Assembly (NCBI RefSeq): GCF_002941025.1
Contig: NZ_PTJS01000001.1
Coordinates: 5,833,472 to 5,897,471, forward strand
Direction of reading: 5' to 3'
Source of the DNA: Streptomyces sp. QL37
GTDB taxonomy: Bacteria; Actinomycetota; Actinomycetes; Streptomycetales; Streptomycetaceae
DNA length: 64,000 bases
The notes under the pieces were generated by a model. The model saw only the letters and a list, made by a program, of their open reading frames with translations. It did no database searches and was not told where the DNA came from. Below, one piece after another: positions 38,140-46,767 of this stretch; within the stretch, counting starts at the first letter, position 1; each line of letters begins with the position of its first letter. The position numbers were made by a program, and so were the translations under genes.

Positions 38140-38952
38140 TCAGCCGAGGCTGGAGCGGCCGTGCCGCCAGTAGCCGTGGAACGCGATGTCCTGCCTCGGC
38201 ACCCCCCGGTCGCGTACGAGATGCCGGCGCACGCCGGTGGCCAGGCCGGACTCCCCGGCGGCCCAGGTGTAGGAGCGGCCGGCCGGCAGAGCCGCCGCCC
38301 TGACCGCGTCGAGCGCGAGCCGGCCGGGCGGACCGCCGGAGCCGTCCCGGGGCAGCCAGTGCACACGGACGCCCTCGGGGGCTTCGATGTCCTTGCGGAT
38401 GTCGGCCGTCTCCGGAACCTCCAGGAAGACCTCCGCGACCAGGGAGGCGGGCGCGTCCTCGAGGATGGCGAGGACCGCGGGTACGGCGCTCTCGTCCGCG
38501 ACGAGCAGCTGTCGTTCCGCGTCGGCCGGCGGAAGATAGGTCAGGCCCATGTCGAAGATGCCCGCCGGGTCGCCGGGACGGGCCCCCAGCGCCCAGGTGC
38601 AGGCCGGGGTGGGGCCGTGCAGGGCGAACTCGATGTCCAGCTCGGCGTGTTCGGGCCGGACCCGGCGGATGGTGTAGTTGCGCACCCAGGGTCTGCGTGA
38701 CTTCGGCAGGAGGAGGAGCTGGGCCATCCACGCCTCGCTGGAGAGGGTGGGCATCGTGAGGCCGGCCTGTCCCGCGCGGGGGAAGAACAGGCGCACGGCC
38801 TGGTCGAATCCGGTCGGCAGCAGATGCTCGATCCCGGGGCCGCCGAGCGTGACGGTGAGGAAGCCGGGGGTCGTTCTCGCGGTGCGGCGCACCTCCAGCG
38901 TGATCATGCGCCGGGACTCGGGGGACTGCACCTTGGGCAGCATGCTGTTCAT
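38140..38952 (-). CDS. siderophore-interacting (ferric-siderophore reductase) protein
   Basis: A 270-residue cytoplasmic flavoprotein of the SIP/ViuB family that reduces ferric siderophores with NAD(P)H to release iron. The FAD-binding beta-barrel shows the motif RNYTIRRV (about 98-105). The NAD-binding half has LLVADESAVPAVLAILED and ends in YTWAAGESGLATGVRRHLV. Its stop is six bases from the TetR stop, a convergent layout. It is the last gene of a three-gene minus-strand unit with a reductase and a PPOX flavoprotein. Confidence 0.92.
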   Translation of the reverse strand: MNSMLPKVQSPESRRMITLEVRRTARTTPGFLTVTLGGPGIEHLLPTGFDQAVRLFFPRAGQAGLTMPTLSSEAWMAQLLLLPKSRRPWVRNYTIRRVRPEHAELDIEFALHGPTPACTWALGARPGDPAGIFDMGLTYLPPADAERQLLVADESAVPAVLAILEDAPASLVAEVFLEVPETADIRKDIEAPEGVRVHWLPRDGSGGPPGRLALDAVRAAALPAGRSYTWAAGESGLATGVRRHLVRDRGVPRQDIAFHGYWRHGRSSLG

Positions 38953-38967
38953 GGCCCCTTTCAGATT

Positions 38968-39876
38968 TCAGAGGTCGAGGACGAGCCGGGGGGACAGGGC
39001 CCGGGACACGCAGGCGTACATCCGGCGCTCGGGAGCGCCGATGTCGTCCCGGTGCTCGGGTACGCCGTCCAGGACGGTGACTTCGCAGCTGCCGCAGACG
39101 CCTTCGCGACACCCGGACGGGACGGGGTGCCCGGCGTGGGCCAGGGCGTCCAGCAGCGACTCGTCGGCCGGCACGGCGACGGTGTCCCCGGACCGGGCGC
39201 AGACCGCCTCGAACGCCGTGTCGGGGCCGAAGGACCGGGGGACCGGCTGGAAACGTTCCGCGTGCAGCCGCTCGGCGGGGAACGCCGCGTCGGCCGCCGC
39301 CAGCATGGCCGCGGGGCCGCAGCAGTAGACGAGCGTGTCGGCGTCCAGCCCGGCCGCGAGGGCGTCGAGGTCCGGCCTGCCCTGCTCTCCCGTCTCGACG
39401 ATCCGCACCCGGTCCCCGTAGGAGCGGCGCAACTCGTCGGCGAAGGGCATGCTGTCCGCCGACGGCCCCACGTACAGCAGGGTCGCGGGAAGTCCGGCGG
39501 CCGCCACCGCGCGCAGCATCGGCAGCAGGGGCGTGATCCCGATCCCGCCCGCGAGGAACAGGTACCGCGGTGCGGGGACGAGCGGGAAGTGGTTACGGGG
39601 CAGGGAGACGCCGAGGGGGCGGCCCGGGCGCAGGAACCGGTGGACGTACTCCGAGCCGCCCCGGCTGAGCGGGTCGTACCGGACGGCGACGCGGTAGGCG
39701 TCCCGGTCGGCGGGGTCCCCGCACAACGAGTACTGCCGGGTCAGCCAGTTGGGCAGGGACAGATCGATGTGGGCGCCGGGGTCCCAGGGTGCCAGCTCCC
39801 CGGCGGTGGTGCGAAGAGTGAGGGCGACGACGTCCTCGGCGACCCGGTCGATGTGCTCGACGACGGTCTGCTGCAT
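38968..39876 (-). CDS. ferredoxin-type oxidoreductase (vanillate demethylase reductase/PDR family)
   Basis: A 302-residue reductase with FMN/FAD, NAD and [2Fe-2S] domains in that order. The flavin motif is RQYSLCGDP, the nucleotide-binding block LAGGIGITPLLPMLRA, and the C-terminal plant-type ferredoxin has CREGVCGSC with a fourth Cys in MYACVSRAL. Relatives pass electrons from NADH to Rieske oxygenases, but no oxygenase gene is near. It lies 15 bases upstream of the SIP gene and 32 bases downstream of the PPOX gene. Confidence 0.9.
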   Translation of the reverse strand: MQQTVVEHIDRVAEDVVALTLRTTAGELAPWDPGAHIDLSLPNWLTRQYSLCGDPADRDAYRVAVRYDPLSRGGSEYVHRFLRPGRPLGVSLPRNHFPLVPAPRYLFLAGGIGITPLLPMLRAVAAAGLPATLLYVGPSADSMPFADELRRSYGDRVRIVETGEQGRPDLDALAAGLDADTLVYCCGPAAMLAAADAAFPAERLHAERFQPVPRSFGPDTAFEAVCARSGDTVAVPADESLLDALAHAGHPVPSGCREGVCGSCEVTVLDGVPEHRDDIGAPERRMYACVSRALSPRLVLDL

Positions 39877-39908
39877 GGGTGATTCCTCCGTCGGCCGGTC
39901 GGCCTTGG

Positions 39909-40538
39909 TCAGTAGAGCTTGCGGTAGCCGTCCTCCAGGGACCGCTGGAGCAGCCCCGGGTCCACGTCGACACCGAACTGCGCGGCCGCGATCTCGCCGA
40001 GCGACGGCATGCCCTCGGCGAGCGCCTGGCTGGCGGGGTCCCACAGCCGGGAGCGGATCAGCGCCCGCCCGCAGTGGAAGTACGCCTCGGCCACCTCGAC
40101 GACGATCGCCAGTTCCGGCTGCTTGGCCTCGGTGCGCATCCGCACCAGCACGTCCGGTTCGTCGGTGACGTAGCCGCTGCCGTTGACGCGCAGGACCTCC
40201 CGCATGCCGGGGACCAGGAAGCACAGCCCGACGCCGTCGTTCTCGGCGAGGTTGCGGAAGGAGTCGGCGATCTTGTTGCCGGGACGGTCGGGGAGCGCGA
40301 GGGTGTGGTCGTCGAGGACCTTCACGAAGCCCGGGTAGTCACCGCGGGGCGAGCAGTCGGCGCGTCCGGCCGCGTCCGCCGTGGCCATCGTCAGGAACGG
40401 CGAGTGGGCGATGAAGAAGCGGAAGTGGTCGTCGACACGGTCTTTCACCTTCGCCCGGACCATGGGCTCGGGCTGCCCGAGCCGTGCCAGGACCTCCTCC
40501 GGAGAGACCCGTCGAGGACGTGTGGGGGCATGCGTCAT
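39909..40538 (-). CDS. PPOX-class FMN flavoprotein (MSMEG_1061-like)
   Basis: A 209-residue protein of the pyridoxamine 5'-phosphate oxidase-like split-barrel superfamily. Conserved blocks: FIAHSPFLTMATADAAGRAD (about 44-63), SPRGDYPGFVKVLDDHTLAL and the C-terminal YFHCGRALIRSRLWDP. These match what I know as the MSMEG_1061 group of FMN-dependent proteins; the reaction is not known to me. ATG 40538 follows GAGGAAGG. It is the first gene of the unit and divergent from a TetR gene, which probably represses it. Confidence 0.87.
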   Translation of the reverse strand: MTHAPTRPRRVSPEEVLARLGQPEPMVRAKVKDRVDDHFRFFIAHSPFLTMATADAAGRADCSPRGDYPGFVKVLDDHTLALPDRPGNKIADSFRNLAENDGVGLCFLVPGMREVLRVNGSGYVTDEPDVLVRMRTEAKQPELAIVVEVAEAYFHCGRALIRSRLWDPASQALAEGMPSLGEIAAAQFGVDVDPGLLQRSLEDGYRKLY

Positions 40539-40615
40539 GGCACCTTCCTCAAGCCGGCGTGGGTATGCGGCCGCGGACACTCGAATCCGCATCGCCGCAG
40601 TTCATGGCAGTATTG

Positions 40616-40629
40616 TGAGCAATTAGTCA
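40616..40629. promoter_or_regulatory. candidate TetR operator
   Basis: TGAGCAATTAGTCA is a dyad of the form TGAnnAATTnnTCA, in an AT-rich patch of the 133-bp gap between the PPOX and TetR genes. It is imperfect at four central-flanking positions. Confidence 0.45.
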
Positions 40630-40671
40630 GGTCGTGCGCTACTCGCTTTCACGGCCCCCGCAGGAGGTGTC

Positions 40672-41313
40672 ATGGCGTCCGGCTCCCGTGGACTTCAGCC
40701 ACGTAAACAGCCCCGTCAGCTCAGGGCCGAGCTCACCCGGCAGCGCATCCTCGACGCCGCTGCTCGCGTTTTCGCCGAGTACGGCTACGCGGCGGGGACC
40801 ACCAACCGCATCGCCGAGCGGGCCCGGGTGTCGATCGGATCGCTGTACCAGTACTACCCGAACAAAGATGCGATTCTGGTCGAGCTGCTGACCCGGCATC
40901 TCGACGCCGGGATCGCCGCGGCTCCGCTGGGCCAGGACGAACTGCTGCCGGAGTCCATCGAGGGCATCATGCGCTTCTACGTGCACAGCGCGATCGAGAA
41001 CCACCGCGAGGACCCGCAGCTGCTCCGCGTGATGATGGAACAGGGCCCCCGTGCACCGGAGTTGCTGGAGCGGGTCGCGCGCAGCGAGGAGAGGCACATC
41101 GCCTACGCCCGCAGGCTGCTCGAAACCCATCCGGATGTGCGGGTCGCGGACGTGGACATCGCCGCCCGGCTCGTCACCTCCACGGTGGAGATGGTGGTGC
41201 ACAGGGTGATGGCGGGGCCCGGCGAGGTCGACGTCGCCCGCTTCGAGGACGAACTCGTCGCCATGCTCACCCGCTATCTGTCCGGCGGCCCGGCGGTGAC
41301 GTCCGGGGGCTGA
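40672..41313 (+). CDS. TetR-family regulator
   Basis: A 213-residue TetR protein. The DNA-binding domain reads ILDAAARVFAEYGYAAGTTN (about 26-45) and ARVSIGSLYQYYPNKDAIL. ATG 40672 follows CAGGAGGTG. Divergent from the PPOX-reductase-SIP unit and presumably its repressor. The ligand-binding half gives no clue to the inducer. Confidence 0.92.
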   Translation: MASGSRGLQPRKQPRQLRAELTRQRILDAAARVFAEYGYAAGTTNRIAERARVSIGSLYQYYPNKDAILVELLTRHLDAGIAAAPLGQDELLPESIEGIMRFYVHSAIENHREDPQLLRVMMEQGPRAPELLERVARSEERHIAYARRLLETHPDVRVADVDIAARLVTSTVEMVVHRVMAGPGEVDVARFEDELVAMLTRYLSGGPAVTSGG

Positions 41314-41383
41314 CGCCCGGTCCGCCGGCGCCCGGCGGCCCGGCCTCCGGGCCCTGCCGTCTCAGATAGTAGGAAGTCCGAGT

Positions 41384-41399
41384 ATCTGTAGAGACAGAT
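41384..41399. promoter_or_regulatory. dyad upstream of a small gene
   Basis: ATCTGT (41384-41389) and ACAGAT (41394-41399) form a perfect 6-bp inverted repeat around AGAG. Nearby are AGATA (41364-41368) opposite TATCT (41383-41387) and CCTA/TAGG around 41412-41425. The cluster of dyads in an AT-richer stretch looks like a control region. Confidence 0.45.
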
Positions 41400-41521
41400 G
41401 GCCCGAGCTGTCCTAGCTTTGTAGGAGCCGAACGAATCGCTGATCCAGCGACCGGCGTGTGTGAGCGTGCCCCGAGCAGGCAATCCCTGCGGCAGCTCCC
41501 CGCCCTGCCGGCGCCTCGACA

Positions 41522-41565
41522 TCCCGATCTCGATATCCGTTGCGCGAAGTCCCGATCTCGAAATC
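41522..41565. repeat. direct repeat before the 42-residue gene
   Basis: TCCCGATCTCGATATCC and TCCCGATCTCGAAATCC occur 27 bases apart (from 41522 and 41549), with a partial third GCGATCTC near 41569. They lie in the presumed 5'UTR, just before the ribosome site AAGGAG at 41577-41582. Confidence 0.6.
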
Positions 41566-41592
41566 CACGCGATCTCAAGGAGTCGATCCCTC

Positions 41593-41721
41593 ATGGCCGA
41601 GACCACTGTCCGCCGCGTCCGTCACAGCTCCCGCTCCGCCGAGTCGGAGCGCAAGAACGCCGCCGCAGCCCTGCAGCGCGCCCTCGACCGCCGGGACAAC
41701 GGCGGGTCGACCGGCCACTGA
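41593..41721 (+). CDS. small basic protein of unknown function
   Basis: A 42-residue open frame, MAETTVRRVRHSSRSAESER onward, Arg- and Ser-rich at the N-terminus with a helical AAAALQRALDRR. AAGGAG stands about ten bases before ATG 41593. It ends 103 bases before leuB. I recall similar short proteins in other Streptomyces but no function. Confidence 0.6.
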   Translation: MAETTVRRVRHSSRSAESERKNAAAALQRALDRRDNGGSTGH

Positions 41722-41789
41722 GGTCCCGGTCCCGCCTCATGACACCGTCCCTCGCGGGGGACACGCGGTGTCCGCATCATGGACACCGA

Positions 41790-41818
41790 ATGTCATGGGG
41801 TGGGACGGAAGCTAGGGT
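41790..41818 (+). promoter_or_regulatory. leuB promoter, probably leaderless
   Basis: ATGTCA (41790-41795), a 17-bp spacer, then TAGGGT (41813-41818), six bases before the leuB ATG at 41825. There is no ribosome site before that ATG, so transcription probably starts at or next to the start codon. Confidence 0.65.
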
Positions 41819-41824
41819 GCCTGT

Positions 41825-42868
41825 ATGTCTCGCAGCATCGATCTCGCAGTGATCCCCGGCGACGGTATCGGCCAGGAGGTCGTCACCCAGGGCCTCAAGG
41901 TTCTCAACGCTGTTCTCCCGCAGGATGTGAAGCTGGAGACCAAGGAGTACGACCTCGGCGCCCAGCGATGGCACCGCACCGGTGAGACCCTCCCCGACGC
42001 GGAGCTCGAGTCCCTCAAGGGGCACGACGCCATCCTGCTCGGCGCCATCGGTGACCCGTCCGTGCCGTCGGGCGTGCTGGAGCGCGGGCTGCTGCTGAAG
42101 CTGCGCTTCGCCTTCGACCACTTCATCAACCTGCGGCCGTCGAAGCTCTTCCCGAACACCGCCACGCCGCTGGCCGGCCGTCCCGAGATCGACTTCGTCG
42201 TCGTCCGCGAGGGGACCGAGGGCCCGTACACGGGCAACGGCGGTTCCCTGCGCACGGGCACGGAGCACGAGGTCGCCACCGAGGTCAGCGTCAACACCGC
42301 CTACGGCGTCGAGCGCGTCGTGCGTGACGCCTTCGCGCGCGCCGCGGCCCGCCCGCGCAAGAAGCTGACGCTGGTCCACAAGAACAACGTCCTCGTGCAC
42401 GCCGGTCACCTGTGGAAGAACACCTTCGACAAGGTCGCGGCCGAGTTCCCCGAGGTCACCACCGACTACCTGCACGTCGACGCCGCGACGATCTTCTTCG
42501 TCACCCAGCCCGAGCGCTTCGACGTCATCGTCACCGACAACCTCTTCGGTGACATCCTCACCGACCTGGCCGCAGCCGTGACCGGCGGCATCGGCCTGGC
42601 CGCGTCCGGCAACATCAACCCGACGGGCGCCTTCCCGTCCATGTTCGAGCCGGTGCACGGCACCGCGCCCGACATCGCGGGCCAGGGCAAGGCCGACCCG
42701 ACGGCCACGATCCTCTCCGTCGCCCTCCTGCTGCGCCACCTCGGCTACGAGGCCGAGGCCGTGCGCATCGAGGAGGCCGTCTCCGCCGACCTCGCGGAGC
42801 GTGACGGGCAGAAGGCACGCACCACCGACGAGATCGGCGACGCGCTCGCGGTACGCGTAGCGAGCTGA
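41825..42868 (+). CDS. leuB: 3-isopropylmalate dehydrogenase
   Basis: A 347-residue NAD+-dependent enzyme of leucine synthesis that oxidises and decarboxylates 3-isopropylmalate. Signatures: [12 protein letters not shown] (about 9), [17 protein letters not shown] (about 125-141), the Lys in [14 protein letters not shown], and the metal-binding [20 protein letters not shown] (about 238-257) followed by [15 protein letters not shown]. It belongs to the short actinobacterial branch that also resembles tartrate dehydrogenase; the surrounding ilvE supports the leucine role. Confidence 0.94.
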   Translation: MSRSIDLAVIPGDGIGQEVVTQGLKVLNAVLPQDVKLETKEYDLGAQRWHRTGETLPDAELESLKGHDAILLGAIGDPSVPSGVLERGLLLKLRFAFDHFINLRPSKLFPNTATPLAGRPEIDFVVVREGTEGPYTGNGGSLRTGTEHEVATEVSVNTAYGVERVVRDAFARAAARPRKKLTLVHKNNVLVHAGHLWKNTFDKVAAEFPEVTTDYLHVDAATIFFVTQPERFDVIVTDNLFGDILTDLAAAVTGGIGLAASGNINPTGAFPSMFEPVHGTAPDIAGQGKADPTATILSVALLLRHLGYEAEAVRIEEAVSADLAERDGQKARTTDEIGDALAVRVAS

Positions 42869-42885
42869 CCCGACGTCTCCACTTC

Positions 42886-42920
42886 GAAGCCGCCGGGTCG
42901 CAACCGCACCCGGCGGCTTC
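42886..42920 (+). terminator. hairpin terminator after leuB
   Basis: GAAGCCGCCGGGT (42886-42898) and ACCCGGCGGCTTC (42908-42920) make a perfect 13-bp stem with a 9-base loop, followed by TTC. Confidence 0.9.
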
Positions 42921-43162
42921 TTCTCGCGGTCTCCGGGTGCCACCATCGACCCCTGGACCGCGTTTTCGCGTCGCGTGAGCGTCGCCGTGAACGTCACCGC
43001 AATCACATCATTTCGTGCACAGCCGCCCCCGGGAGATAATCGAACGCGGGACCGCGGCACGCGGTAGAGCTCGGACGTCCTACAACCTGCGCGGCTGCTG
43101 CCGGGCGGGAGCGGGCGTGAGCGCGGTCCATCACACACAAGACCGGTGAAGGACACGCACTC

Positions 43163-44266
43163 ATGACGACGCCCACGATCGAGCTCAAGCCCTCCTCGCA
43201 CCCGCTGTCCGACGCGGACCGTGAGGCGGCCATGGCCAACCCCGGGTTCGGCCGGTACTTCACCGACCACATGGTGACGATCAGCTGGACCGAGGGCCGA
43301 GGCTGGCACGACGCCCAGCTCGTGCCGTACGGCCCGCTGTCGCTCGACCCGGCCAACATGACCCTGCACTACGGGCAGGAGATCTTCGAGGGGCTCAAGG
43401 CCTACCGGCAGCCCGACGGCTCGGTCGCCACCTTCCGTCCCGAGGCCAACGCCGCCCGCTTCCAGCGGTCCGCCGCCCGCATGGCGATGCCGGAGCTGCC
43501 CGTCGAGACCTTCATCGAGGCCTGTGACGTCCTGGTCCGGCAGGACCAGGCCTGGGTCCCGCCGCACGGCGGCGAGGAGTCCCTCTACCTGCGCCCGTTC
43601 ATGATCGCCGCCGAGGTGGGCCTCGGGGTCCGCCCGGCCAACGAGTACCTCTTCGTCGTCATCGCCTCTCCCGCCGGCGCGTACTTCCCCGGCGGTGTGC
43701 AGCCGGTCTCGATCTGGCTCTCCCAGGACCGGGTGCGTGCCGTTCCCGGCGGTGTCGGCGACGCCAAGACCGGCGGCAACTACGCCGCCTCCCTCCTCGC
43801 CCAGGCCGAGGCCGCGGAGCAGGGCTGCGACCAGGTCGCCTACCTCGACGCGGTCGAGCACAAGTGGGTCGAGGAGCTCGGCGGCATGAACCTCTACTTC
43901 GTGTACGGGCAGGAGGACGGCGGCAAGAGGATCGTCACCCCCTCCCTCACCGGCTCGCTGCTCGCCGGGATCACCCGCGACTCCCTCCTCACCGTCGCCC
44001 GTGACCTCGGCTACACCTCCGAGGAGGGCCGCGTCTCCATCGACCAGTGGCGCGCGGACACCGAGAACGGCACCCTCACCGAGGTCTTCGCCTGCGGCAC
44101 CGCCGCAGTCATCACGCCCGTCGGCACCGTGAAGTCCGCGGGCGGCGAGTGGACCCAGGGCGACGGCACTCCCGGCGAGGTCACCATGAAGCTGCGGGAC
44201 CGTCTGCTGGACATCCAGCGCGGCACCGCCGAGGACACCCACGGCTGGATGCACCAGCTCGGCTAG
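43163..44266 (+). CDS. ilvE: branched-chain amino acid aminotransferase
   Basis: A 367-residue fold-type IV PLP enzyme that makes or degrades Leu, Ile and Val by transamination with glutamate. Blocks: [15 protein letters not shown] (about 70), [14 protein letters not shown], the PLP lysine in [16 protein letters not shown] (about 201), and [17 protein letters not shown] near 310. ATG 43163 follows GTGAAGGA. The 294 bases between leuB and ilvE hold the leuB terminator and then no recognisable leader peptide. Confidence 0.97.
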   Translation: MTTPTIELKPSSHPLSDADREAAMANPGFGRYFTDHMVTISWTEGRGWHDAQLVPYGPLSLDPANMTLHYGQEIFEGLKAYRQPDGSVATFRPEANAARFQRSAARMAMPELPVETFIEACDVLVRQDQAWVPPHGGEESLYLRPFMIAAEVGLGVRPANEYLFVVIASPAGAYFPGGVQPVSIWLSQDRVRAVPGGVGDAKTGGNYAASLLAQAEAAEQGCDQVAYLDAVEHKWVEELGGMNLYFVYGQEDGGKRIVTPSLTGSLLAGITRDSLLTVARDLGYTSEEGRVSIDQWRADTENGTLTEVFACGTAAVITPVGTVKSAGGEWTQGDGTPGEVTMKLRDRLLDIQRGTAEDTHGWMHQLG

Positions 44267-44286
44267 TCGCCCGCCGTACCCACGAG

Positions 44287-44316
44287 AAGGCCGCGCCCAC
44301 CGGGGGCGCGGCCTTT
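44287..44316 (+). terminator. T-tailed hairpin terminator after ilvE
   Basis: AAGGCCGCGCCC (44287-44298) pairs with GGGCGCGGCCTT (44304-44315), followed by T and then GTCGTCC. Confidence 0.9.
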
Positions 44317-44328
44317 GTCGTCCTCCGA

Positions 44329-44359
44329 GTTTTGAGCGCCGCTCAAAACCTGGTTAGAG
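44329..44359 (+). promoter_or_regulatory. promoter overlapped by a 21-bp palindromic operator (urease-like operon)
   Basis: GTTTTGAGC (44329-44337) and GCTCAAAAC (44341-44349) are perfect 9-bp arms around GCC. The left arm contains TTGAGC (44332-44337), which with a 16-bp spacer and TAGAGT (44354-44359) makes a good promoter, so a bound repressor would cover the -35 box. The operon's own TetR gene, the last of the four, is the obvious candidate. Confidence 0.75.
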
Positions 44360-44387
44360 TGCTGCTCCAACCAGGAGGTGCCGTGAC

Positions 44388-45077
44388 GTGCGACTGACCC
44401 CGACCGAACGCGACCGGCTGCTGCTCTTCGGCGCGGCCGAACTGGCCAGGGCCCGGCGCGCCCGTGGCCTGCGGCTCAACGTGCCCGAAGCGACCGCCCT
44501 GATCGCGGACACCGTCTGCGAGGCGGCCAGGGACGGACGCAGGCTGGCCGAGGCCATCGAGGCCGCCCGCGCCGTGCTGGGACCGGACGACGTGCTGCCG
44601 GGCGTGGCGGACGTCGTCACAGAGGTCCAGGTGGAAGCCGTGTTCGACGACGGGTCCAGGCTCGCCGTCGTCAGCGGCCCCCTCGACGGCGGGACGCTCG
44701 GCGACGACGCCCCCGGCGCGCTCCTCCCCGGCCCCGCGACGCCCGGGCCGGAGCCCGCCGTGCGGCTCACCGTCCGTAACACCGCGACCGTCCCGGTCAG
44801 CGTGACGTCCCACTTCCACTTCTTCGAGTCCAACCCCCGGCTCCACTTCGACCGTGCGGCGGCGTACGGGATGCGGCTGGGCGTGCCGGCCGGCTCCTCC
44901 GTCCGCTTCGGCCCGGGGGAGACCGCCGAGGCCGCACTCGTCCCCATCGGCGGCGACCGGATCGCGATCGGCTTCGCCGGGCTCGTCGACGGACCGCTCG
45001 ACGCGCCGGGTGCCAAGGAGGAGGCGCTGCGCAGAGCGGCGGCCTGCGGATACCTCGGAGCGGGGGAGGAGAGCTGA
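44388..45077 (+). CDS. ureAB: fused urease gamma/beta-like subunit
   Basis: A 229-residue fusion of the two small urease subunits. The gamma part (about 1-100) begins RLTPTERDRLLLFGAAELAR and has LNVPEATALIADTVCEAARD; the beta part (about 120-225) has VRLTVRNTATVPVSVTSHFH and FFESNPRLHFDRAAAYGMRL. GTG 44388 follows AGGAGGTG. Its TGA overlaps the ATG of the alpha-subunit gene by one base. Fusions of this kind occur in several bacteria. No nickel-insertion genes (ureE, F, G, D) are in the operon. Confidence 0.92.
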   Translation: MRLTPTERDRLLLFGAAELARARRARGLRLNVPEATALIADTVCEAARDGRRLAEAIEAARAVLGPDDVLPGVADVVTEVQVEAVFDDGSRLAVVSGPLDGGTLGDDAPGALLPGPATPGPEPAVRLTVRNTATVPVSVTSHFHFFESNPRLHFDRAAAYGMRLGVPAGSSVRFGPGETAEAALVPIGGDRIAIGFAGLVDGPLDAPGAKEEALRRAAACGYLGAGEES

Positions 45078-46759
45078 TGGATCCGTACGAGTACGCCTCC
45101 GTGCACGGCCCGCGCGCCGGGGACCGGGTCAGGCTCGGCGACTCCGGGCTGACCGTCCGCGTGGAGTCCGACGCCCAGAAGCAGGGCGACGAGTTCCTCG
45201 CCGGCTTCGGCAAGACGGCCCGCGACGGCCTGCACCTCAAGGCCGCGGCCGTCCGGGAGACCTGCGACGTCGTCATCAGCAACGTCCTGGTCATCGATGC
45301 CGTGCTCGGCATCCGGAAGGTCTCGATCGGCATCCGTGAGGGCCGCATCGCGGCGATCGGACGGGCCGGCAACCCGGACACCCTCGACGGGGTCGACGTG
45401 GTCGTCGGCACGGGCACCACCATCGTCTCCGGCGAGGGCCTGATCGCGACGGCGGGCGCCGTGGACCCCCACGTCCATCTGCTCTCCCCGCGCATCATGG
45501 AGGCCTCCCTGGCCTCCGGCGTCACCACGATCATCGGCCAGGAGTTCGGCCCGGTCTGGGGTGTCGGCGTCAACTCCCCGTGGGCCCTGCGTCACGCCTT
45601 CAACGCCTTCGACGCGTGGCCCGTCAACATCGGCTTCCTGGGGCGCGGTTCGTCCTCCCACGAGGCGCCGCTGGTCGAGGCGCTCGCCGAGGGAGGTGCC
45701 TGCGGTTTCAAGGTCCACGAGGACATGGGCGCCCACACCCGCGCCCTGGACACCGCGCTGCGGGTCGCCGAGGAACACGACGTCCAGGTCGCCCTGCACA
45801 GCGACGGGCTGAACGAGTGCCTGTCCGTCGAGGACACCCTGAGCGTGCTCGAAGGCCGCACGATCCACGCCTTCCACATCGAGGGCTGCGGCGGCGGGCA
45901 CGTGCCCAACGTGCTGAAGATGGCCGGCGTCCCCAACGTCATCGGGTCCTCCACCAACCCGACGCTCCCCTTCGGCCGGGACGCGGTCGCCGAGCACTAC
46001 GGGATGATCGTCTCCGTCCACGACCTCAAGACCGACCTCCCGGGCGACGCCGCGATGGCCCGCGACCGGATCAGGGCGGGCACGATGGGCGCCGAGGACG
46101 TGCTGCACGACCTGGGCGCCATCGGGATCACGTCCTCCGACGCGCAGGGCATGGGCCGGGCCGGCGAGACCGTACGCCGCACCTTCGCCATGGCCGCGAA
46201 GATGAAGGCCGAGCTCGGCCCCATGGAGGGCGACGGCCCCGGCGACGACAACGCGCGTGTGCTGCGCTACATCGCCAAGCTCACCGTCAACCCGGCCATC
46301 GCCCACGGTCTGTCGCACGAGGTGGGCTCCATCGAGACGGGCAAGCTCGCCGACATCGTCCTCTGGCGCCCCGAGTTCTTCGGTGCGAAGCCCCAGCTGG
46401 TCCTGAAGTCCGGCTTCCCCGCCTACGGGGTCACGGGCGACCCCAACGCGGCCACGGACACCTGCGAACCCCTTGTCCTGGGGCCGCAGTTCGGCGCGTA
46501 CGGGGCCACGGCCGCCGACCTCTCCGTAGCCTTCGTCGCCGAGGCCGCCACCCAGCTGGGCGCCGACCTCATGCCCACCCGCCGACGCAGGGTCGCGGTC
46601 CGGGGCACACGCTCCATCGGACCGGCGGACCTGCGCCTCAACTCCCGTACCGGGACCGTCGGCGTGGACGGCGAGACCGGACTCGTCACCCTCGACGGCG
46701 ACCCCCTGCGCTCACCGGCCGCCGAATCCGTCTCCCTCAACCGCCTCTACTTCCTCTAG
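45077..46759 (+). CDS. ureC: urease alpha subunit-like amidohydrolase
   Basis: A 560-residue metal-dependent amidohydrolase closest to urease alpha subunits, which hydrolyse urea at a two-nickel centre. The metal ligands look intact: HVH in VDPHVHLLSP (about 133), the carbamylated Lys in CGFKVHED (about 215), His in VALHSDGLNE and in AFHIEGCGGGH, and Asp in SSDAQGMGR. The mobile flap differs: where ureases usually have MVCHHLD, this has VSVHDLK, so the flap Cys is Val by my alignment, while the catalytic flap His is kept. Substrate may therefore not be urea. The next gene makes N-carbamoylputrescine, a ureido compound, which suggests an alternative substrate; this is speculation. Confidence 0.87.
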   Translation: MDPYEYASVHGPRAGDRVRLGDSGLTVRVESDAQKQGDEFLAGFGKTARDGLHLKAAAVRETCDVVISNVLVIDAVLGIRKVSIGIREGRIAAIGRAGNPDTLDGVDVVVGTGTTIVSGEGLIATAGAVDPHVHLLSPRIMEASLASGVTTIIGQEFGPVWGVGVNSPWALRHAFNAFDAWPVNIGFLGRGSSSHEAPLVEALAEGGACGFKVHEDMGAHTRALDTALRVAEEHDVQVALHSDGLNECLSVEDTLSVLEGRTIHAFHIEGCGGGHVPNVLKMAGVPNVIGSSTNPTLPFGRDAVAEHYGMIVSVHDLKTDLPGDAAMARDRIRAGTMGAEDVLHDLGAIGITSSDAQGMGRAGETVRRTFAMAAKMKAELGPMEGDGPGDDNARVLRYIAKLTVNPAIAHGLSHEVGSIETGKLADIVLWRPEFFGAKPQLVLKSGFPAYGVTGDPNAATDTCEPLVLGPQFGAYGATAADLSVAFVAEAATQLGADLMPTRRRRVAVRGTRSIGPADLRLNSRTGTVGVDGETGLVTLDGDPLRSPAAESVSLNRLYFL

Positions 46760-46767
46760 GACCCGCC

